Part shown: positions 26,560 through 34,359 of the stretch, piece by piece | How the letters are laid out: the number at the start of each line of letters is the position of its first letter | Numbering within the stretch: the stretch's first letter is position 1 | NCBI GenBank assembly: GCA_021786705.1 | Contig: JAJYMV010000055.1 | Span: 69,306-104,975, forward strand | From: a bacterium | GTDB lineage: Bacteria > Vulcanimicrobiota > Vulcanimicrobiia > Vulcanimicrobiales > Vulcanimicrobiaceae | Direction: 5' to 3' | DNA: 35,670 nucleotides | Made by a program: the position numbers and the translations under genes | Notes under the pieces: model-generated | What the model saw: only the letters and a program-made list of their open reading frames with translations | Told to the model about the DNA's origin: nothing | Databases searched by the model: none

Positions 26560-26837
26560 GATACCCCCGTCTTCGGTCGCCGCGAGAGCGAATCCCATAG
26601 CGCGCTATCGCGGCAAACGCGATCATTCTGCCCTCGCTCCGGAATATTCGATGAAGGTTCCCTATTTTGCACGCGAACGCAACCAAGGTCATCAGCGACA
26701 GCACCTTTCGGTCGTTCGGCCCTGAGAGGCGTGCCTCAAAGGGAACTACCGGCGCTCCTTTCCGTCGAGGTTGAAGCATAATCGGTCCGCCACAGAGAAA
26801 CGCTCCAAAGGCTTCCAAGCACCTCAGATCGGAGAAA

Positions 26838-27218
26838 ATGATGATTCAGAGCGTCGCGCGAAGTACGTTCATCGTCCTGCTCGTCGCCCTCATGCCGTCG
26901 ATCCTTCCGGCACCCGCGGGCGCGGCCGGCGCGCCCCCACCGGTCGGCAGGTATGCCTGTTACAACTATGGATTCAATTTTCAGGCCTTTTACAATGGCG
27001 TGACGTTGATCCTTAAAGATGGTTCGCACTATACCACGCAGGGTGCAACGTTTATCGGACGTTATCGCTACCTGCAAAATGGGAGCATGGTGTTCGCGAG
27101 CGGAAAATTACGGGGGCTAAGAAGTCGTTTCCGTCCGGGCCCCGGCGGCAAAGCGATTTTGATCGACTTCAGAGACGGGCGCGCTACGAACACCGCCGTC
27201 TGCGGTATGCTTCACTAG
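26838..27218 (+). CDS. Small secreted protein of unknown function
   Basis: The 126-residue product has a signal peptide (about residues 8-29, ending PAPAGAAG) and a mature part of about 95 residues. The mature part has two Cys (one in YACYNYGF, one in AVCGMLH) that could form a disulfide joining the two ends, and a beta-rich middle with the aromatic stretch FQAFYNGVTLILKDG. I do not recognise the family. GGAG lies a few bases before the ATG. The preceding 278 bases to the HAD gene hold no recognisable gene, RNA or terminator; they must include promoters for both directions. The next gene is a large co-oriented regulator 103 bases downstream. Confidence 0.65.
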   Translation: MMIQSVARSTFIVLLVALMPSILPAPAGAAGAPPPVGRYACYNYGFNFQAFYNGVTLILKDGSHYTTQGATFIGRYRYLQNGSMVFASGKLRGLRSRFRPGPGGKAILIDFRDGRATNTAVCGMLH

Positions 27219-27252
27219 CCGAATGCCGATGAAAAGAACGAGCGCGTCACGG

Positions 27253-27281
27253 TAACCGACCCTGATATCGATCTTCGGTTA
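27253..27281. promoter_or_regulatory. Inverted repeat upstream of the BTAD/NB-ARC regulator gene
   Basis: TAACCGA at 27253-27259 is matched by its reverse complement TCGGTTA at 27275-27281, with a 15-base spacer; the half-site centres are 22 bases apart, two helical turns. It lies 40-70 bases before the regulator's start codon and could be an operator, perhaps for autoregulation. Only symmetry and position support this. Confidence 0.3.
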
Positions 27282-27321
27282 ATGTGCTGGAACGACACAC
27301 CGGGTTTTCCTTATTAGCAGC

Positions 27322-30147
27322 ATGGGCATTGCGACGACGCTTCACCTGCTAGGATATCCCACCGTTGAGCAGGACGGAACCTCGCGGATAATCTCGACAC
27401 GCCCCAAGACGCTCGCGCTTTTGGGCCTGCTTGTCGCCGGTCATAGACGCCCTATTTCGCGCGAATGGCTCGCCGAAACGCTCTGGCCGGACGCCGAAGC
27501 TGCCCAAGCCCGAGCAAATCTACGGCGGCATATCCATATGCTACGCCAAGCGATAGGGAGCGATGTGCTGCTTCTCGCACGACAGACCATTCGGTGGAAC
27601 CCCGAAAGCACGTTGGATGTCGACGTGTTTCAGTTAGAGCGTAGTGCAGCGGAGCCCGACGAGCGCACCGCAGGATCCTACGGAGGAGAATTTTGCCAGA
27701 GCGTCTACGATGAATCGCTCGAGCCGCATCGCCTTGCCTATCGAACGCTCTATGAGAACTTGCTCGATGCGCTCGTTAGTCACGCCTTGCTACGCGAACG
27801 CCATACCGATGTTGTGCGGTTGGCGAAACGTGCGCTCGCGCACAACCCTCTCCGTGAAGTTACCGTCCGCGCGCTGATGCGTGCGCTCGAATCCCTCGGC
27901 GACCGCGTCGGAGCGCTCAACGAATACCGGGCACTTTGCGCGCGGCTCAGCTCCGATCTTGGCACGCAGCCGGAACCGGAAACCGTCGCCCTCTTCGAAG
28001 CACTCCTCTACGCCGGCGATACCGGACGATCGCCTACCAATTTGCCACCCGAAGAAACGTCTTTCGTAGGCCGCGAGGACGATCTCGAACGCCTCGGCGC
28101 CACGGTGCGGGCGCAGCATGTCGTCTCGATCGTTGGAACCGGCGGGCTCGGGAAAACGCGGCTCGCGCGCCGATTTGCCGCCCATCACCTCGGCCGATAC
28201 ACCACCGGCGCCTTCCTGATTTCGGTTGAACCAGGTGACGAGCCCGCGGATCTCTGGCGCCGCATCGCCGCCGCCATCGGCTTCGTGCGTCCGGGTGATC
28301 CGAGAGCCCAGATCGCCAGCGAGCTCTCATCAAAAAACCTATTACTGATTTTCGACAGTTGCGAACACGCGTCGCAGGCCGCGGGAGAAGCACTCGAACG
28401 TCTCAGCGAACAAACGTCAGCTCATCTGATTGCAACCACGCGACGGCGGCTGAGGATCAGAAACGAATGCATTCTCGAGCTGCACCCATTGGAGCTACCC
28501 GCGAGCGTCGAGAGCGTCTCCGACCTGCTCCTACGGTATTCGGCGTATCGCCTTTTCGTGGAACGGGCGGCCGCAGCTTCGCCTACCTTTCGCGCGACCC
28601 AAAACACCAAACTAATCGTCGAGCTGATACGAAAACTCGACGCCCTTCCGCTTGCAATCGAACTCGCCGCAGCACGGATCAGGGCCTTTCCGCTCCACAC
28701 ATTGCTTCAGCAACTCGGCACATCGCGCGTACCGGAGAGCCTCGAAGACACGATCGCATCAAGCTACGCCGTCCTTAGCCCGGAGCAACGGCGGGTCTTT
28801 TGCGCCCTGTCGACTTTCAGTTCTTCTTTTTCCCTCGACGCTGCGGAAGCCGTCTGCGCGGCTCCCATCGAGGAAACGATCGCCGAACTCGTCGAGGCAT
28901 CGCTGCTTCAAACCGTTCGCGAAGCGGATGACGTACGTTATCGAATGCTCGATGCGATCCGAGTGTTTGCCTCCGAACGGATCGACGAGAATCCCGAGCT
29001 GCGCGTGCGTCACGCACGGTACTACATGCAGTTGATGAATGAATATAGACCCCATTTTCGATCCGCTCGAGAGATCGAATTCTTTCGACGAGCGGATGCC
29101 GATGCTGAAAATGTCAACTCGGCGCTCCGCTGGGCAGGTGAGAACGATTCGACATTAGCGGCCAGCCTTGCGCGTTCGGTCGTGCATTATTGCGTCTTTC
29201 GCTGGAATCTGGCAGCTATTACCGAGGTTGTGGAGCGAATCGTCGCCCTACCTCTGGACGCCGTTGATGTAGAGACACGCGCGGCAATACTATTGACGTC
29301 CGGGTTGCTGGCTAAAGCAATAATCGCTCCCGATCGCGCAGAGGTGGATCTTCGCAAGGCACGCGAGCTATTCCGACATCAAGAAAACGCAGTCGAAGAA
29401 ATAGAGGCTCTTTTTGCGCTCACGGTCGTGATATTCAACCAGGGACGTTTCGAGGAAGCGCTTCCGCTCTTCGAGCAGCTCATCTCTATGCAGCGCAGGA
29501 TGGGCGATGAGCTTGGCGCTACGCAAACCACGCTCAACCTGGCCGCGGCCCTGATGTCATTAGATAAATTAGAGATTGCGCTCGAGCTTCAGCAGCAGGC
29601 GCTCGAAGCGTTCGAACGGCTGCACTTCGCGCGCGGTATGGGATACGCCTACCGCGCAAAATCTCTTACATTCAACAGGCTGGGGCGCGACGATGAAGCG
29701 TTCGAAGCGGCGCGCGCGAGCGTCGCCGTTTTCGAGACCGTCGACGATTCGGGATGGCTTGCAGACGCACTCGCTCTATTGTCGAATCAACTCTCCGAGG
29801 TAGGAAGATATCGGGAGGCGTTGCCTTTCGTGCGACGTGCGCTTCATCTGCTGCTCGAAAATGCACTCCCGCTTCAGACGCGCAACGTCTGCCAGGCCGC
29901 ATTCGAAACGGCGGCGGGCCTTGGGTACCCGAAAATAGCAGCCCTCGCGCTCGGCATAGCCAATGAGCTTATCCGCAAGCACCGCTTGTTTGTCACGCCC
30001 ACCTATGAAGTGTACTTGAGCCGTATCGAGGAGCGGGTATCTCGCCAGTTGGGCGAGGTGCAGTTCCGCGTGCTCTGCGCGGAGGCTACGACGATGAGTT
30101 TGGAATCGTTCTCCCATGCGTTCGATGCGCTGGAGGCCGACGCATAG
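27322..30147 (+). CDS. BTAD/NB-ARC/TPR signal-transduction ATPase (AfsR-like regulator)
   Basis: This 941-residue protein combines an N-terminal winged-helix plus bacterial transcriptional activator domain (about 1-235, with TRPKTLALLGLLVAGHRRPI and RANLRRHIHMLRQAIG), an NB-ARC type STAND ATPase module and a C-terminal TPR array (about 600-930). The ATPase has Walker A GTGGLGKTRLARR near residue 272 and Walker B LLLIFDSCEH near 333, followed by ATTRRRL, the sensor. This architecture is that of AfsR/SARP-like regulators, which bind DNA after nucleotide- and ligand-driven assembly. The target genes are unknown; the neighbouring secreted-protein and lipoprotein genes are candidates only by position. 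No clear ribosome binding site precedes the ATG. Codon use appears less GC-biased than in the housekeeping genes, suggesting an accessory or acquired gene. Confidence 0.88.
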   Translation: MGIATTLHLLGYPTVEQDGTSRIISTRPKTLALLGLLVAGHRRPISREWLAETLWPDAEAAQARANLRRHIHMLRQAIGSDVLLLARQTIRWNPESTLDVDVFQLERSAAEPDERTAGSYGGEFCQSVYDESLEPHRLAYRTLYENLLDALVSHALLRERHTDVVRLAKRALAHNPLREVTVRALMRALESLGDRVGALNEYRALCARLSSDLGTQPEPETVALFEALLYAGDTGRSPTNLPPEETSFVGREDDLERLGATVRAQHVVSIVGTGGLGKTRLARRFAAHHLGRYTTGAFLISVEPGDEPADLWRRIAAAIGFVRPGDPRAQIASELSSKNLLLIFDSCEHASQAAGEALERLSEQTSAHLIATTRRRLRIRNECILELHPLELPASVESVSDLLLRYSAYRLFVERAAAASPTFRATQNTKLIVELIRKLDALPLAIELAAARIRAFPLHTLLQQLGTSRVPESLEDTIASSYAVLSPEQRRVFCALSTFSSSFSLDAAEAVCAAPIEETIAELVEASLLQTVREADDVRYRMLDAIRVFASERIDENPELRVRHARYYMQLMNEYRPHFRSAREIEFFRRADADAENVNSALRWAGENDSTLAASLARSVVHYCVFRWNLAAITEVVERIVALPLDAVDVETRAAILLTSGLLAKAIIAPDRAEVDLRKARELFRHQENAVEEIEALFALTVVIFNQGRFEEALPLFEQLISMQRRMGDELGATQTTLNLAAALMSLDKLEIALELQQQALEAFERLHFARGMGYAYRAKSLTFNRLGRDDEAFEAARASVAVFETVDDSGWLADALALLSNQLSEVGRYREALPFVRRALHLLLENALPLQTRNVCQAAFETAAGLGYPKIAALALGIANELIRKHRLFVTPTYEVYLSRIEERVSRQLGEVQFRVLCAEATTMSLESFSHAFDALEADA

Positions 30148-30171
30148 GGTTCGTTCTCGCCAAAGGAACAA

Positions 30172-30197
30172 GCCCCGGTATGCAGAGGAACCGGGGC
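30172..30197. terminator. Possible bidirectional terminator hairpin
   Basis: GCCCCGGT at 30172-30179 pairs with ACCGGGGC at 30190-30197 between two convergent genes. On the minus strand a moderately T-rich stretch (TTGTTCCTTT) follows; on the plus strand none does. It could end the lipoprotein transcript. Confidence 0.4.
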
Positions 30198-30243
30198 CTG
30201 CCTTCGCCAGCGCACGACGCGTTTGTCGCGCGGTAACGCTTGC

Positions 30244-32196
30244 TTAGTTGTCGATCGAGATCTCCACCGGTTCGACGACGCCGTTGGTGAACGAGAAGGC
30301 CTTCGTGCTCGATGCGCCGAGCGGTTGGGCGAAGGCGTCGATAGAGCCGTTCTGGTCGCCGACGTAGAGCGTGCCATCCGAATTATCGAAGGCGAGCGCG
30401 TGCGGGTTGGTCGCCGTAATGATGTAGGCCGGCGTACTGCTACCGTTCATCGGTAGGTTGTACGCGTCGATCGCATTGCTCATCGCGTCCGCTCCGTACA
30501 GCGTTGAGCCTTGCGTTGCCAGCGAGTACGTGCCGGGCGACGTTACGCTGGTCGGTGCTCCGGTGTATGGCGAGGCGAACACGTCGATCTGATTCGAGCC
30601 CAGATTACCCACATACAGGGTATTCGAGATCATGTCCATGGCCAGCGAGAACGAACTGCTGTCTCCGGTGATCGTCTTCGACGGCGTGCTGCTGTTGCTG
30701 AACGGCGGCGAGTACTCCAGAACGCCCGCTCCCTGCGTACCGGTGTAGAGATTGCCGTTCGAGTCGAAGAGCAGGTTGGCGCCGTTCACGGGACCCTGGA
30801 ACTGCGCGACCGGCGAGGCATTCGCGGCGAGCGGCGCGTTAAAGATGTAGATGAAGCCCGTGCTATCTTCTACCGCAACGTACGACCTATCCACGGCGAC
30901 GCCCCAGACGTTGGCGCCGATATTCACGGTGACGCTCGGCGCGCTCGAAGCACTGAAGGGCGCCGTGTACTCCAACACGTTCTTGCCGCTGCCGTTTGCG
31001 ACGTACATATGCGCGATAGCCGCAGGTGTCGCAGTGGGCGCCGGGGTCGGACTCGCGGTTGGCGTGGCGGTCGGCGCGGCGCTCGGCGTGGCGCTCGGCG
31101 TCGGCGAGGAACTCTGCTGGAATTCCAGGGCGACCGTGTCACTCGGATGCGATCCTGCAGTAAGCGGCCACGAACCGTACGGCAGCCAGAGTCGGTAGTA
31201 GACGGAGAGAGAGTCGCCACCGGTATTAGGAATGTAGAAATATCCGGTACCATCGCTTGAAGAGCCTTCCGAGCTGAATCCTGGCTGAACTCCGGTCGGC
31301 ATGTCATGCTCGTCCACAAAATTCCCGTTCCCGTCGAACGCAAGGTACTGGACGAGCTTTGCGCCGGCATCGATCACCATGTAGTTGTTACCGAGGATCC
31401 CCTCGAGCCTGCCGGCGCCGTGAGGCAGCTTGTAGTTTGCCACGTTCGTCCACGGCAGGCCACCCAGGGCCTGCGGCTTGTAGATGTGTACCATGCCGTC
31501 GGCGGTCTCAATCGCGGGGTCGGTGTCGAAATAGGTACCAACGCCCACAAGAGCCGCCTGCGTCGTTATCGTCGCGATCGGCGTGGTCGACGTCTGCTTC
31601 GTGTCATCGAAGAGTTCGACGGAGTTGTTCGATTCGGCGATCATCAAGACGGCGGCGTTAGCGCTCATCTGCGTGGGGCGTGCCGCCGTCGTGATGTGGC
31701 CGACGATCGAGTTGTAATCCTCGTTGACGATCGCGACACTATTCGATTGGCCGTCCGCGACGTAGAGCAGGTGGCTCGTGTTTTGTGCCGTCGCGATGTC
31801 GATAGGTGAGCCGCCGATCGCGATGGTCGCCACCGCTTTGCTCGTCCTCGGATCTATGCGCGTCACGCTTGCGCTTCCGGCATTGAGCACCCACAATGCG
31901 GCGGCCGGGTCACTATAGTTGTCCCAAAGATTGACGGTGTGATGGTCGTAGACCATCATGGTCGGCCTCACACCCACAGGTATCGTCGCCAGGCTCTTGC
32001 CGGTCGTCACGTCCAACGACTCCACGCGGTTCAATCCACTTTCGGAGACGTACAGCTCGTCCACCCATGTTACCGGTGCGGGTGTCGGCTTTGGAGGCAA
32101 CCCAGAACCGACGGCTCCGCATCCGACAAAAAATATGGCGCAGTAAGCGAAAAGCGCCAATATGGCGAATTCCTTGGAAGAACGAATCCTCTTCAT
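30244..32196 (-). CDS. Secreted lipoprotein with beta-propeller-like repeats and a Pro/Thr/Ser linker
   Basis: The 650-residue protein starts at an ATG preceded by AGGGAG. It has a lipoprotein signal peptide (FAILALFAYCAIFFVGC, lipobox ending at the Cys) and a PPKPTPAP tether. The first half (about 40-370) has YncE-like repeats such as LYVSESGLNRVESLDVTTGK, VLNAGSASVTRIDPRTSK and LYVADGQSNSVAIVNED, typical of 7-bladed beta-propellers. A linker of about 30 Pro, Thr, Ser and Ala residues follows, then a second set of repeats (MYVANGSGKNVLEYTAPF, LYTGTQGAGVLEYSPPF, LYVGNLGSNQIDVFASPY), resembling NHL or SMP-30-like blades. No catalytic motif is evident; surface binding is likely. It is oriented toward the end of the BTAD regulator and away from the rRNA genes; the 231 bases between it and the 5S gene hold only a hairpin. 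Confidence 0.8.
   Translation of the reverse strand: MKRIRSSKEFAILALFAYCAIFFVGCGAVGSGLPPKPTPAPVTWVDELYVSESGLNRVESLDVTTGKSLATIPVGVRPTMMVYDHHTVNLWDNYSDPAAALWVLNAGSASVTRIDPRTSKAVATIAIGGSPIDIATAQNTSHLLYVADGQSNSVAIVNEDYNSIVGHITTAARPTQMSANAAVLMIAESNNSVELFDDTKQTSTTPIATITTQAALVGVGTYFDTDPAIETADGMVHIYKPQALGGLPWTNVANYKLPHGAGRLEGILGNNYMVIDAGAKLVQYLAFDGNGNFVDEHDMPTGVQPGFSSEGSSSDGTGYFYIPNTGGDSLSVYYRLWLPYGSWPLTAGSHPSDTVALEFQQSSSPTPSATPSAAPTATPTASPTPAPTATPAAIAHMYVANGSGKNVLEYTAPFSASSAPSVTVNIGANVWGVAVDRSYVAVEDSTGFIYIFNAPLAANASPVAQFQGPVNGANLLFDSNGNLYTGTQGAGVLEYSPPFSNSSTPSKTITGDSSSFSLAMDMISNTLYVGNLGSNQIDVFASPYTGAPTSVTSPGTYSLATQGSTLYGADAMSNAIDAYNLPMNGSSTPAYIITATNPHALAFDNSDGTLYVGDQNGSIDAFAQPLGASSTKAFSFTNGVVEPVEISIDN
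31018..31110 (-). repeat. Low-complexity repeat encoding the Pro/Thr/Ser linker
   Basis: Short imperfect repeats of GGCGTGGC/GGTCGGC type on the plus strand encode alternating PT, PS and AP units on the minus strand. They separate the two repeat regions of the lipoprotein. Such tracts are prone to length changes by slippage. Confidence 0.6.
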
Positions 32197-32382
32197 TTGA
32201 AACACTCCCTGTAAGATATGGGCTGGCCGCGGCATCGTGTCTGATGCGGCTACCGTTCTGAACCATATACCAGGAGCGTCCCGCCAGCGTCCCGTGTCGC
32301 CAGGATCTCGTCGGGGCATCGGCCGTGGCCGATGGCGAGTTACCGCCTCCGCACGGCGGCCCTCGTCGTGCCGCTGCACATG

Positions 32383-32419
32383 CCGAAGAGCCCGCAGCGA
32401 TACGCTACGAGCTCTTCGG
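32383..32419 (-). other. Hairpin just downstream of 5S rRNA
   Basis: CCGAAGAGC at 32383-32391 and GCTCTTCGG at 32411-32419 form a perfect 9-bp stem, with a possible inner AGCG/CGCT stem. It begins 9 bases beyond the 3' end of the 5S gene in the rRNA direction. No T-run follows, so it may be a processing signal or a weak terminator of the rRNA operon. Confidence 0.4.
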
Positions 32420-32427
32420 GACTGTAA

Positions 32428-32543
32428 TCTGGCACCGTCCTACTTTCGAGGGACCCTGCGGTCCGACTATCATCGGCGCTGGCGGGCTTAACTGCCGTGT
32501 TCGGGATGGGAACGGGTGGGACCCCGCCGCCATGGGCGCCAGA
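32428..32543 (-). rRNA. rrf: 5S ribosomal RNA
   Basis: Read on the minus strand, the roughly 116-base segment begins TCTGGCGCC and ends GGTGCCAG, which pair as helix I. It contains the conserved CCCATCCCGAACACGG block and GCGCCGATGATAGT, the universal 5S loop B/helix III region, and CGAAAGTAGG near the 3' end. It follows the 23S gene by about 146 bases in the normal rRNA operon order. The spacer between them shows no tRNA. End positions are estimated from helix I. Confidence 0.93.
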
Positions 32544-32963
32544 AACTTGGTGGGCGACTCAAACGAAGATCTCGTCGGAGCACCCAAACCGGATCCCCAA
32601 CCGCGATGACGAGCCTGAGCTCGAAGCCGATCGCGGCGGGAAAGCTACATAAAGAAGAACTTCCCGTGTCAAACAAGCGGTGCGTAGTAAAAAATTTCCG
32701 AGCTATTAGTACCGGTCAGCTCCACACCTTACGGTGCTTCCACCCCCGGCCTATCAACGTGGTAGTCTCCCACGGCTCTTCACCCTTACGGGATTGAGAT
32801 CTCATCTTGGAGTCAGTTTCACGCTTATATGCTTTCAGCGTTTATCTGATCCGAACGTAGCTACCCGGCCATGCTCCTGGCGGAACAACCGGTTCACCAG
32901 CGGTTCGTTCGACTCGGTCCTCTCGTACTAGAGTCCACGCTCCTCAAATCTCCTACGCCCACA

Positions 32964-33004
<41 letters not shown>

Positions 33005-33012
33005 ATCGCGTA

Positions 33013-33049
<37 letters not shown>

Positions 33050-33073
33050 ACTACAGCCCCAGGATGCGACGAT

Positions 33074-33145
<72 letters not shown>

Positions 33146-33285
33146 GCTTTTATCCGATAAGCGACGGCCCTTCCATTCGGTACCGCCGGATCACTTAGCC
33201 CTGCTTTCGCACCTGCTCGACCTGTCCGTCTCGCAGTCAAGCTCCCTTATGCCTATGCACTCTGTGAGAACGGTTTCTGACCGTT

Positions 33286-33353
<68 letters not shown>

Positions 33354-33611
33354 ACCCTGTCCCGCCACCGGATAACGGCGGCCGGTTAGAATCCCAAGAC
33401 TATCAGGGTGGTATCCCAACGTTGTCTCCACGAAAGCTAGCGCCCTCGTCTCATCGACTCCCACCTATCCTGTACGGACAGTCTCAGAACCCAAGATCAG
33501 GATACAGTAAAGCTTCACGGGGTCTTTCCGTCCTGCTGCGGGTAACCAGCATCTTCACTGGTACTGCAATTTCGCCGGGCCCCCCATCGAGACAGCGCCC
33601 AAGTCGTTACT

Positions 33612-33653
<42 letters not shown>

Positions 33654-34359
33654 CACTTTTATTCCGACGTTTTCGCGCCGGAGTGGACTCTATCTTCATC
33701 CAATAATGCCTGCAACCGCGGACGATTGCCGGTATTCATCGAAAGGGCGATCTCTTCGATCTCCCTCAAGCCTTCATTGGTCAGATGCCGGCCTTCTTCC
33801 ATCAATATCAAAACCTTCGCAAATCTCTGAGCGTCGATGCGCTTCTTCGTTCGTAACGAGTACTTTTCGAAAAAGGCCGCGATCTCGCGGAGTTGGTCGA
33901 GTTTTCTTACCCGGTATTCCCACCGTTCGTCGTGATTTCGACAGATGCGTCCAAACCCGAAGAATTTCTTCAGGGCGTGGAGCACGTCGAGATCGCGCTT
34001 ATGTTGAACGACGCGAAACTCCGGAATGACTTGGAAACCGATTTTGACCGTTGGGTTTCTCTGGACCCCGATGAAGAAGCAACCCTCTCCATCGACGAAT
34101 CCAACCACCCACTGAGGGTCGAGGTTCATCGTTATCGTACCTTTCGATACCATTGGATGCCTGGCGTATAGTCTCTGAGGATCCGTTCTCCGCGAACGCC
34201 GTGAAGCGATCGAGAAAAACGTTTCCTGCGGATTGTCCAATCCCAGCCATTGTTACTGCCGACGAGTCGTCGACGAGTAGGCGTGGGCTCTCAGGATGTT
34301 CCCGCATATAGCCAAGTGTGCAGCCGCATATTACTACGCGGCGAGGCAACGATTTTGTC
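33654..34359 (-). mobile_element. Group I intron in 23S rRNA at the position equivalent to E. coli 1931
   Basis: The conserved 23S sequence CCTAAGGTAGCGAAATT is split after CCTAAGGT. Counting from helix 69, the last exon base is U1931. The 706-base insert begins with GACAAAATC and ends with G, giving the group I hallmarks: U before the 5' splice site and a terminal G. GCCT at intron bases 13-16 (34347-34344) can pair with exon AGGT, placing U opposite G as in P1. Core sequences are visible: AATCCGCAGGAAACG (34234-34220), TCAGAGACTATA (34178-34167), the 5' strand of P7, and GAAGATAGAGTCC (33697-33685), the 3' strand. Bacterial L1931 introns are known, for example in Thermotoga. The intron carries its own homing endonuclease gene. 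Confidence 0.92.
33659..34129 (-). CDS. LAGLIDADG homing endonuclease encoded in the 23S intron
   Basis: The roughly 156-residue protein has one LAGLIDADG motif, seen as WVVGFVDGEGCF near residues 7-18, so it should act as a homodimer like I-CreI (163 residues). Further family-like segments are FQVIPEFRVVQHKRDLDVL after the first strands, FGFGRICRN and YRVRKLDQLREIAAFF. It would cut intron-free 23S genes around the 1931 site to spread the intron. The ATG at 34129 is preferred since it places the motif as in I-CreI; AAAGG lies about 10 bases upstream. Longer in-frame starts (34153 or 34240) would overlap the 5' catalytic core. The stop is only 5 bases from the 3' splice site, and the last codons (LLDEDRVHSGAKTSE) overlap the P7 3' strand. 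Confidence 0.93.
   Translation of the reverse strand: MNLDPQWVVGFVDGEGCFFIGVQRNPTVKIGFQVIPEFRVVQHKRDLDVLHALKKFFGFGRICRNHDERWEYRVRKLDQLREIAAFFEKYSLRTKKRIDAQRFAKVLILMEEGRHLTNEGLREIEEIALSMNTGNRPRLQALLDEDRVHSGAKTSE

Noticed and set aside
26560-26837. Possible c-di-GMP riboswitch or small RNA before the secreted-protein gene
   Set aside because: A few GEMM-like words (for example CACAGAGAAACG and AAAGGCTTCC) occur, but the conserved pairing and spacing are not met.
32197-32379. N-terminal extension of the lipoprotein frame by 61 residues
   Set aside because: A lipoprotein signal peptide and a ribosome binding site fit the ATG at 32196; the extension has an Arg-rich random composition.
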